Below, in pieces: positions 11,001 through 23,000 of a stretch of 64,000 bases of DNA. A program made the translations under genes and the position numbers. The notes under the pieces were generated by a model. The model saw only the letters and a list, made by a program, of their open reading frames with translations, did not search any database and was not told where the DNA came from. The stretch lies in NCBI GenBank assembly GCA_013407085.1, contig JACCGJ010020840.1, forward strand, positions 1-64,000, in the 5' to 3' direction. Within the stretch, counting starts at the first letter, position 1, and each line of letters begins with the position of its first letter. The DNA comes from Atriophallophorus winterbourni (lineage: Eukaryota > Platyhelminthes > Trematoda > Plagiorchiida > Microphallidae).

Positions 11001-14000
11001 GCCTCTAGAGCAATGAGATGCCTTGTGTTTTATCTCATTCAGTTTTCATTTGCACATTTATTCAATAGCATTCTGTAATTTTCTCATGGCTTCGCGTATG
11101 CCTTCAATTTACTCAGGTTCCAAATATTTATCTGTTTGTTACCGTATTGTTTTGCTCTTTTATTCAGTTCAACTTGGTTCTATTGCACGAAGGGCCCGTT
11201 GATTTTATTCGCTCTCTTTGGGATAGGCAGAAACAGTTCAATGTCCCGCAAGCCCGAAGATTGTCCGTGAAATTTGGAATGCCGTAAGTTTCTATCGTCA
11301 TCAACTTTCTTTTAACTGTTGTAGGTTTATCTTGTAGATTACATAAAGCTAAATCCGTGTGTTTGTATTCGATGTATATGCACGTGTGAGATGTGCAGTT
11401 GTGTGATCGTGCAGTATTTCGGCATTGCGCAGCTAACACCATACTCACCAGATTGACAGAGCTCACTGCTCCAAACCTTTTGACTCGCTACTTTTTGCGC
11501 TTCTTGCAGTCAGCATGCAGCTCACTACCGATGGCTAATCAATTTAGCACAATGTTAGACGCACAGCACAGAAGTACTGTATGATTGCACATCCGTTGGT
11601 AAGCGAAAACAAGCTACTGCTGGCCTTACATTTCAACCTTTTTCTTTCTCCTCTCCATCTCCGCCTTTTAATTCTCATTCTTCAGTATCCAGTGTGATAA
11701 GCAGCCGACCTGAACCATTTCCTAAACTGAAAACTCGTTTTATAAAGCCTAGAACATCTGCATACATATTTGTCATGACTGTACGAACGCTGGATTCCCA
11801 TCAATAGCCATCCGACTAGCTACTTCTATCAACACTACTTCCTGAACTCAAAGGAAGCGCTGCTTGTTCGTAGTAGCCACTCATGCTCCGAATAATAGCG
11901 CTGATGACAACAAATATATCTTCTGTGACGAATTCTGTACACTCTTACGATGCGCAAAGATTTCCGATATCATTATTCTTTCTGCTCAACTTAGTCGCCT
12001 AGATGTTACCGAGTCACAGCTCGGTGGTTCATTCAGTCTCGACTATTTATTAGCAGCACTTCGTTTAGGCATAAAAGGCGGCAAGGTGTAACTTGGCGTC
12101 CATCTAACGAGGATCAGCCATGGACACCAGTTGGCCATCTCGCTAGATTGAGTGGTTACATTGATGACTGTCGCTCCTTCTAGAACACTAGTGTAGATTC
12201 TAATCATGCACTCATTCGAACGAGATTTACATCAAAATTTTCTGGTCCAAAGACATTCATCTCTAAGCTTTTGGATCCTTCAGTTCAGCAAGCGTATCGC
12301 GGGATTTTTGTAGATAATCTTCCCACTGCGATGTCCGACAATGTCACACAGCAGTGGAGCGCGATTGCTACTGTAATGTACGATGCCCCAGTGTCAGCAT
12401 GTGACAGTTTCATCTCTGGCAGACGGTTCCACAGGATTTTCCGGGCTACCCTTTGGTTACGCGAAGCATTCCTTCTGGCTCACTATGTAATAGATAACGA
12501 AGACGTGTCAGAAATGATCTCAAGCGTAGCATTCGATCAGATAAGGAAGCGTGGTGGCTGTAAAAATTTGAGGAAATGAAGGTAGCCAGCGATTCGGGTA
12601 ACTTCCGAAAGCTGTTTCAGCTAATTCCATCTACAGGTTCACCGAGGCAATCACAGAGAACGATGGCACCTTAATCAAAAACAAAGAGCGCTGGTTGTCT
12701 CGTTGGGCGGAGTATTTTCATGAGCAATTTAGCTGGCCAGCAGCCAATGTTCCGTCGCCTTCTATTTTGTGTTGTGAACCCCGGTCAGTTGATTTAACGC
12801 CTCCGAGAAAAGCAGAATTGAAGCTCGTTATTGAGTCAATGAAAAGATTCAAGACCGCTGGTCCCGATATACTGGCCACGTTCTGTTCAAGGATGGTTGC
12901 GATATTCCATTAAACACTCTAGATGACCTTGTCGTCAGGTATGGACACGGAAACTATTCCCCAGTGTTGGGGAGAATCTTTAATCATAACTATTTTCAAA
13001 AAGGGTTGCGTACTTCACGCTGTAATCACAGGGGTACAAGCCCGGCTTCTTACTTCAATCCTTCCGGAGCCTAACATTACACGGAATCACAGATTCGTTA
13101 TGCGCAAACAGGATTTCGTCCGGGTAGAGGATCTGTCGATCGCATATTCACTCTTCTGCAAGCCATCCTTATAGGCGATCTTTCTCTATTTTACGGGTGC
13201 TTTTCATTCGGTCGATAGGAAAACATTATTTAATACCTTATTACTCAAAGGTGTCCCATAATAGCGCGCTAACATATTTTGAGCGCTTCATTCCTATTGT
13301 TCTGGGCGCGTAAGGGTGTGCAATAACCTCTCAAGCAACTTTCCTACGGTTAGAGGTGTCCGACAAAGGTGTCCATTTTTGTTCAATTTTGTAATTGAGG
13401 CTATAAGGGATGCATGTAATGCAGGCATACCGATACCAGGCATTCAGATAGGTCACGACAAGAAACTTTTTGATTTAGATTATGCGGACGTCATCATTCT
13501 ACTCTTCCATTCCTATACGGATGCTCAGTCCACTTTAGACCGACTATGTAGTATCATATTATCCTTCGGTACGCGCTTTGCACCCTCCAAGTGCAAAGTT
13601 CTGCTTCAGGATATTAATCCGACCGAAACACCTCTAAGCCTCAGTAATGAGGAACTTGTGACTGCTGACTGTTTGACCTATTTGGGTAGTTACATTACTG
13701 GCAACGCTTGTTTAAATAGTGAGAACTCAGCTCGCATTTACAGAGCTACGGTAGCTTTTCGTAACTTGGGTCATCTGTGGCGTCAAACATATTTGTCAGT
13801 AAGCCCAAAGGTAGAGTCTATAAACCTACAGTACGCGCAGATTTACTGTATGGATGTGAAACATGGGGTCTAGGATAGGAACAAATAAGATGTCTGCATG
13901 TATTCGACAATCGCGGTATCCGCACCATTGCTGGAGTTACTCTGATACGTAACTCAACTATCCGTAGTAGAATCTGTGGTAGCGACGTAGATATCGAAAA

Positions 14001-17000
14001 ATAAGTTAACGTGCATAGGCTTCGCTGGTTAGGCCAGGTATTGCGAGTGAGATATGATCCTTTTCCTAACGCGGTTTTATGTACCACTCCTAACTCGGAT
14101 GTGCAATCGTGCAGGATTGCTGTGCTGTGCGGCTAACATCGTGCTAAATTGATTGGCCACCGGTAGTGAGATGCATGCTGAAACACACTGGAGTTTCAGT
14201 ACCATTTCTATATTGTTTCTCATATCTGTCCTGGCCTCGGCAACCTGACAGTATCTCAGCCCGTGATGCAGTCTGACTGTGCGGCACTTTGCCTGGATCA
14301 GGCTTGTGCTTTCATACCATACCATACCTAACTCGGAATGGCGTTGTTCTAATGTTCAAACAGTTAAAGGCTTTGATTGTTAGACTAGCTGCGATTGGTG
14401 AGACCCGTCTTGCGGGTTGGGGTCCAACAGATGAGGATTCGCAGTGGCTTCTTACCCTTAGTTATATGACTCGTGTTCGGTGGCGGTCTTGTTGTAGACA
14501 TCTTCCTGAAGTGTTTGATTAATCTTGCATGTTTTCAAGTGAGGTGGCGAGGAAAGCTTGCCATGATGCGTGACAGTGAAAGCCGCAAGGAAGCTGTCAT
14601 GCTGATGTTGCTTTACTCGTTCACAACACTTGCTTGAATGCATGTTTGATTCGAGGTGTAGACAACTTATCCCAGTGTGTATTTGTCTAATCTTTAAATG
14701 ATTCAGTAGCTTTTTTGGTCCTACCCTTCCCCATATCTCTTTAAACTTTCTTAATGGCTGCTATACACTTGTTACTTGTTACCGGTGTGATGCTGTCAAT
14801 GATGATCATAATGCTGTTTAGGTCACGTTTTACGGATGCTGGAACACCGAATTGTGAAACAGTGTCTTTTTGCGATTCCACATCCTGGCTGGCGTAAAAA
14901 TCGTGGTGGCCAAACCGTCTCATGCTGTATGCAGCTGAAAACCCTTACTAGAAACGTTTTCAAAGTTGTCGCAACTCGTCTTATTGGCTATTGTTCGCAA
15001 TCCGATATCGCAGTGGTTAGTTACGCTTTAGGATGTGTCCTAAAGCCGTGTTGAGTGGCAGTCTTTCACTAAGCATCCTTTTGGGCAATGTTTACTTAAC
15101 CTGCTACGTTGTCAAGTGTGATTGACAAGGAAAGCCTGTTGAGATGCATGTCAGTGAAAGGCGCAAAATAGCTGATGTCGCTGTGCTCGTTCACGAAACT
15201 TGATTGTATGCCTGTTCCATTGTAACGAGATACACCCCGCAGTATGCTGCTTTCTTTGATTTTGATATTTTCTATTATCTCAAGTCTGTGCAACAATTGG
15301 GCGATTCCGATCATTGCCATTTTATTAAACGTGTACACTACTTTGTAGGTGGTCTACATAATGTCGTACTACACATATCTAAGTCATTACCACCTGCTGA
15401 AATGAAGAAAAATCTGGGTTTGTCGTTTATCATACAAAAGCACAACACGATGCTTCAGAAAGGGAATTAACGCCAATTAGAATCCGTTTCTCTTAATCGT
15501 CAACACCATCTAGGGTATTCCGATCAAAACTGCTGATAGACTACACCCTTGGCCATGCATCTTTCTCTATAGGACTTTGAATCGCGCTTCAAAACTGCAG
15601 TCGGTTTTTAACATGCGGACGCTTTGTTTGACCTCATTCTGCATAACTCACAAGACCAAGGAAACCTTATAAAAGAAGAAGAGAATGACTTTATTCGTGT
15701 ACACGAATTTTCAGTAATACATTAATTTCTCCACAAAATACAAATATGATAAAATGTATAAAGTGCAGCACAATGAAATGATACTTGAGCTAATAAAGTG
15801 TCAGGTTACCATAGGTTAGACAAATGTGAGGCGAATTAGAAAAATAAAAATTGGAGAATAACTGGAACATCTCAGCGCCATTTAAAAAATTGTCAAGCGC
15901 TTCTTTAACTCCATAACAGCTTTCAACTGATCAACCATGTATCGAGCCAAGTATGGAAAAAAAGAGTTTCTAAATTTGTTAGTTCTCGAATAGGGAATAA
16001 CATAGTGACTTCGGGTGGAGGAAAAAGATTCACAAGAAGCAAGGCTTTTGTTCAGTGGATATAAACAATCAGAAGAAATAGTTGCGATGAACCTGTTGCA
16101 TTCATGAAAGTGACGATCAACAATAGTGTCTCGAATGTCATCAGCGGGAACAGAACTCAATCTTGAGATGAGCTTAATACTTCTTCTGATCATCATAAAA
16201 TCCTTTTCTAAAAAGCCAGTCGCTGCTAACAATGCTAATGAAGAGATTCGCTCAATTCACTCGAACTCCATTCATGGTATCCCTGTTACAGTGCACGTTT
16301 TTCGTTAGGTAGAGACTTAGATTTCTCTCCGCGTGAAGCTAAATTTTAAGTTGAAAGATTCATCTTCGACTTTGCTAAATTTGGGTGTAGCACAAATTCA
16401 GAACACCGTTCGAATGTCAGGCCATGGATACGCACACCTAATGATTGGCAGCAACCACCAACATCATATACTACTCAAAATATTCATTTGCATGCTTTTC
16501 CATCACACACATCCCTCGACCGGTTTCGTACTCATTTATAGATTTTTACTTTTATCGAAATCAATATTAAACTCTGCTTGGCCAATAAACATCAACGGAT
16601 TAATCTCCATGATGTGTAATTTAAATCGATTGCATTTGGCACATTTCTGTCCCAATGTCTGTATGTATGTATATATGAAATCACAAGTCTGATAAAAGCG
16701 ACATGCCGCACAGTCATAGACATGGGCTAAAATACTGTCAGGTTGATCACACCTAGACAAAAATAAGACGAAATCACAGGAAGATTCCAGTTTGCTTCCG
16801 CATGCATCTCAGTACCACTGGTAGATCAATTTAGCACGATGTTAGCTGTACCGCACTCATGTCCATTTCACATTTTCGTATCTCACTTTTCTTCGCTCTT
16901 GTTCGCACATCTATTCCCCTTATCCTCTATTTTTTGTATAGACCAGGCTACAGCAGGCTTCCCGATTACATGGAGAACCATATCCTTTTGCTGCTTCTTA

Positions 17001-20000
17001 TGTTTCTCAACACTGTCGTGATTGATCTGGTGCTACTGTACAGGGGAAAGTTTCCCCTTCCTCCCTCGACACATGCAAAGTGGCAGAAACAGCCGCCAAA
17101 GCAAGAAGCTCCTTCCGTCAAACCTGAATGGTTCAAAGCTTTTCGCGTGGAACAGAATACAATAAATAATACTCCCACTGGTGTTCGGTTTCAAGTGAGG
17201 ATTTTCGTTCTCTGGTGTTGATTTTTTAGTCTAACGTGACTTGGATGCATGCTTCTCTAGCAATCTTATATGGGGCATGGTTGTGCAGCAGTTAGACACT
17301 TGGTGCTTGCTTGATGATGATGTGGATGGTGTATGTGATGGAACTGCATGCCAACGAGGATTTTGTTTGAAGCCCGTGAGGTTTTTTTACGCCATCTGCA
17401 TATGTGGCTGAACAGGTTTGTCGTGCCAAACTTTGTTTACGGTCCTGTACATTTTGAAATCAATCGTCGCCTGATCAACATGCTGACTGTCGCTAGATTA
17501 AGTCTCTCGGGACGCGATGACCACCTGCATTGCATATTGGGGTCGTTGTCTCACTTAGTTCCTGCTGAATTCTAAGCCTTATTGTGCGACAGCTCCATCC
17601 GTTTTTAACTACAAACCAACAGGAAATGTCTAACGTCGTAAGTGGACTCGTCGCAATCTCGTTTCGTGACTCTGTACAGTCGCGGCTGCAATTCATATCA
17701 TTTTTGCCAATTACACATCGCAAATCCCCTTTGGAGCGGATGAGCCGCTATTTTGAAACGCTCACCTGGGTTTCGTTATTCGCTCTGCGTGTTATTATCC
17801 CATTTGTATTTGTTGCTGCAGATTTTACAAAACGTAACCCTGTGGTATCTGAAATTTCGCTTCTATAGTAACGTTTCGTGGTGAACACTTATATGCACCT
17901 GGTTCTAGGCTAGACTGCCTCTAGATCATTTACATCATCAAGCATTCATTATAATGTGAATGAATGGACGAAAGCACAAGCCTAATGCAGGCAAAGTACC
18001 GCACAGTCAGAGACTGCACGTGGGCTAAGATACTGTCAGGTTGGCCGGTCAGCAGATATGATGAAGAAAAGAACGTAATTTGTTGTGAGATTTCCAGCCT
18101 TTTCGCTGCAGCTCACTCCTCGGCCATCATTTAGCACGGTGTTAGCCGCACAGCACGATTGATTGCCAGAGGTAGTGGGCTGCATGCTGAAACAGGCTGG
18201 AATCTCACTACCATTTCCTGTTATTTTTGCATTCTCATATCTGTCTAGGCCTGGGCAACCTGACAGTGTCTTAGCCCACCTGCAGTCTCTGGCTGCACGA
18301 CACTTTGCCTGAATCAGGCCTGTGCTTTCATACATATACACACTGCACGTTTGCACATCCGTGCATACGTTGGGCGCCTCAGACGACGGGACCTAACGAC
18401 GCTTTTATAAACAAGAATGCGAGGCGATCTTATCCTTGTATATAAAGTCCTTACTACGGTTTCGCACCCCCTGGATAACTTGTTCCAACTACGAACAACC
18501 TCTGAGGTCATGGTTGCGTAATGGATATGCCACACTTCAAACGAAATTACCGCTAGTATTTTTATTGAGTGCCTGGTTGCTTTTTCGGATTTCCCTATCT
18601 GTCAATTCGGTGAACTCCACTAGTTCAGCTATATTCAAATCAAAACTTGACGAACATATGCGAGCTAATCCTAATATTGCCCCCAGCTACTAACAACTTA
18701 CCCCAGTCATGAGGACTGTATATGTGTTTGCCCCTATATCTCGCCTCTGTGGTTAGTATAAAGTTCCGTTCTTTTTCAACCATATATCTTGGATTTTGAT
18801 TGGTTTATGTTAATTTTTTTCGCCAGGATATTGGCGGAATGCGTGCCTGCAAAGCAGAGGTACTGCGATTCGTGGATTGTTTGAAAGATCTGAAAAGCTT
18901 CAACAAATTGGGACAAACTGTGCCAAGAGTTGTGCTACTTCGAGGCCCCGATGGTAACGGAAAAACGATGCTTGTGAGTTTTTACCTGAATGGGTTTTTA
19001 CAATGCCCGTTGTAGACGATTGTAATCGGGGATGTATAGGTACATGCATGCATGCATACATACATACATACATACATACATACATACATACATACAGGCA
19101 GACATACATACATACATACATACATACATGCATGCAGACAGGCAGACATACATACCCATACATACATACATGCATGCAGACAGGCAGACATACATACCCA
19201 TACATACATACATACGTACATACATGCATATGTAGGTAAGCGCCTAGTTTCAGGACAGTTATATGTATAAATAATTCGATAGAAACCCAGCTAAATTGAT
19301 GAATAGATGAACAAACTTAGGGTTACATATGTGGGTTCTCTCTCCTCTTACCACTTTAGTTATTTTCAATGACTAAAAGTATCACATTTTGGTTTGAATA
19401 TTTCTATTGAAACTCTTGCAAATGCACGATTCACTACGTCGATTACTGAAATTGCAAAAATTACCTCGACATTGAGGAGATCGCATACCCCTGTTAGGAA
19501 TCATAGCAATGGTTGCTGTTGCCCAGGTGGCATGTTACGATTGCGTGCTACTTGTTCACATTTTGCATCTGTCAGAGGCGTACCGGCTTCATCATCGTAC
19601 AACTGGTTTTGCGATAATCACGTGTTTTCGGATGAACATCATCCATCTTCCGAAACGGATTCTTTTTGCGACGCCACATCCTGATTGCCATAAATCTCGG
19701 GGTGGCCAAACCGTCACATGGCATAGGCAGTTAAAATCCCTTACTAGTAACCTTTCCAAAGTAGGCGCAGCGCGTCTTCCAAGCTGGTGTCCCCGCGACC
19801 GGATATCGCAGTGGTTAGTTACGCTTCAGGATATGTCCCGAAACCGTGTTCAATGGCGGTCTTGCACTACGCATCTTAAAGAAAGAAAGAGTGTTTGCTT
19901 AACCTTGTATGTTGTCAAGCGGAGTGACGAGTGAAAGCCGCAAGGAAGCTGCCATGCTGATGCCGCTCTACTCGTTCACGAAACTTGTTTGAATGTATGT

Positions 20001-23000
20001 TCCATTCGAGATGTAGGCACCTCTCCCCAGTTTGTTTGTGCTTACTCTTCTATAGAACCCGTAGAAATTTAACTCCCACCCTTCCCCATCTTTTAGGATT
20101 TTACTTTTTCATGGTTGTGTGGCAGTTAAGCATTTGGTGCTTGTTACCGGTGCTTAACTGTCATACAACCATGGCATAGTAAAACATTTTAAAATGATGG
20201 GGGGTTGGACATAAAAGACTACTTAACCTATAAATGATTGGGCACAGCTTACTGGGATGCGATGCCTACAACTCGAATCAAGCATGTATTATGGACGAGT
20301 AGAGCGACATCAGCATGACAGCTTCCTTGCGGCTGTGCCCCGTCGCTTGATAATCTCACTGTCCAGCACGCACGGATGTGCAATCGTGCAGCATTTCTGT
20401 GCTATACGGCTAACGTCGTGCTAAATTGATTGGCTAACGGTAGTGAGCTGCATGCTGAAACACGCTGGAGTCTCACTACCATTTCTATTTCCATTTTCCC
20501 CCATCATATTTGTCTAGGCCTGGTCAACCTGACAGGATCTTAACCCAAGTGCAGTCTCTGACTGAGCGGCACTTTGCCTGGATTAGGCTTGTGCTTTCAT
20601 ACCACATATACACACTTTTCCGTAATAGTTGAATCAAAACAGATGGCGTGATCTGTGATGCAACGAATGGGTTTATGTGAAATTTCCAATCACGTGTTTA
20701 AAGCCAAGTTATCGACCAGGTGTCATGAGATGGAAAATAATGATCTGGTGAGCAACTACACTTTATAGATCGAAACCGTTTTGTCGTTCTACTACACCGT
20801 TTAGAGCAAACGAGCTATGGCGTTACCATTTAAGGGGTTTCCACGATGTACTGTCTTCTTCGCATCCCCATAAACCACAGTGGCGTCTTACCCTTAGTGA
20901 TATGACTCAAAATCGTGTTCGGTGGCGGTCTAGTTGTAGACATCCTCTTGAAGTGGCTGAATCATCTTGTATGCTGTCAAGTGAAGTGGCATGGAGAGCT
21001 TGTTATAATGCGTGGGTGGGAAATCGAAAAAGAAGCTGTCCCAACCTTTCCCATCTTTTGGGCATTTTAACATTCCACGATTGTGTGACAGTTAAAAACT
21101 TAATACTTTACAACACCCCAGGATTATGGTATGAATGATAATGTCTTGGTCAATGATGATGAACGCACGACAATTCAAACGAATACTTTCAACTCACTGG
21201 CGAGCTTTTCTACGGCATCAAGCCCTAGCATCACCACCCGGCTGTTCATGTTAAATTTATACAAGCTGTTTGTCCGAGGTTTGATGCCGCAAATGACGAG
21301 AAACCAGAACCACTCCACGTTACCACAAACGAACTCGCTATTTTTTCAAAACCCTTCAACAGACAGCACTGATGTCTGCACGTAGAAAGCAGGTGCAAAG
21401 TACTTATGTTTTTGGTTGCGCTTGTGTTCAGGCGCATGCGGATCATGATCGTACTGGCCCTACCTGATGAGTGCAAACAACACGAAACCGGTCGTGGGGT
21501 GTGTGTGTGTGTATAATGGAAATGCAAACAAATGAGCTTTTTACTTGTGTTTTTGTTTTGATCATGTACGTCTAACAAAATAAATCTCGTACCATTTTAG
21601 CCTCTGTTCATTCACACTCTGCTGACTTTGAATACGATAAGTGACCGTGAATTTTATTGCAGCGAGTCATCCTGCGCGACATGATGTCACTATCATTTTC
21701 TAAGGAAATCGCTTCCTAGATCGATTTGAACGTATAACCGCGGCATTCCTCCCTCTTGTAGTTCCAAGGTTGTCATGGCTCCAAGGTTGTCACAGCCGGG
21801 GGCGGCAGTGGGGATGAGCTCCCACTGTCTATAAAATGCTCCCATATGGCGTGCGTCTCAAACAGCCTCTGACAACCAAAGCCCAGCTCCTGGCCTGCAC
21901 GTGGCGGAACTGCTTCTACTGACAGGAGAAGGGGCGAAGGCGGATGACTGGCGCCTCAAAACCAGTTTGCTCCGGGTAGATGGAGCTCGTCAGCCTGGGA
22001 GGGCAGTCCATCTAAGGGAAGGAAAACCCTTATTCCAAACCTCCGCTGCCTTGCGGCATACCCGATTGCGGGAAAGGCTTCGGGAGTGAACCCTGAGGAA
22101 AAATCCTTGCTGCCTTGCAGGTTGCACCTGGTCGTGCAAAGGCTAGAGAGGCGTACTCGAACAATCGCCGAGGCACTTCAAGAGAGGCGCAAGAACCCTC
22201 AAAATGGTCACCGGCTCTCGTGAAGGAAAAAAACCGCTGCCTTGCGGGTAGACTTTTGAGTCAAAGGCTCCGGGTGGGGTCCCCTAAGCCGACCCCCTAC
22301 TTCGGCCTTGGCAACCGGGTAGTATGTCGCCTTCAACAAGAACCATGGAACCTACATTTTTCTTTCATCATCTACCCTCTTCATGGTATACTTGTTGGCA
22401 CATCGTCTGTAAAGACTTGTGTAATAATAACTTGTAGTCAAAGCTTATTTCGTTCGATCTCGTATTTTATGAATTGTTGATTTGCTATGAGCGATTGGAT
22501 TATCATTCCCTGAACATTCTATACCCCGTGTCGGCATCTTTTTGTATTGGATGCCTGAGTGTGAAAACCTTAAGGAAGCTGTCAAACTGACGTCGCTGTA
22601 CTCGTTCACCTCGCATGTTTGATTCGGGGTGTAGGCACCTCATCTCTGTGTTTTCGCTTAATCTGTTATAGGTTCGGTAGATTTTTAGTTCCCACCCTTT
22701 AGATTTTCATCATGTGATTTTTTGACGGTTAAGCACTTGCTACCGATATAACGCTGTCCATGGTGATGATGATGCTGATAATTTTTCCTATCATCTACTT
22801 CTTATAGTTTTAGTTCGTCAGGTGAATTGATTTTTGCCTCACACTACTGTCTCTATACTCCCTTTCTCAAACTTCATCAACCGCGCCACTGTTGTTCTTC
22901 CTACTCAGGCGAAAGCTTTGGCTGCCGAGGCTAATGTCCCACTGTTCTGTATTTCCGGATCAGAGTTAAGTCGGATGGTGGGTGGTTTGGGTGTTACACG

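Larger units (their letters stand above)
11840..14820 (+). mobile_element. RTE-like LINE (family B), decayed, split by a SINE
   Basis: Plus-strand fragments follow RTE order: endonuclease (11864-12091), linker (12271-12579), fingers (12695-13174), palm and thumb (13316-13873, with GVRQRCPFLFNFVIEA and LDYADVIILL). The C-terminal region continues to about 14520 around a SINE-1 insertion (14100-14328). The 3' UTR ends in TCAATGATGATCATAATG near 14800. Many stops make it a relic. It occupies intron 3 of the SPG7-like gene. Confidence 0.75.

Noticed and set aside
18900..19270. Open frames with Tyr/His/Thr or Met/Tyr/Val/Cys repeats on both strands
   Set aside because: They are translations of the (CATA)n microsatellite.
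22115..22480. Plus-strand frame of 121 codons in the RTE-like leader
   Set aside because: The same region is repeated at 57785 without a conserved frame, so it is untranslated repeat sequence.
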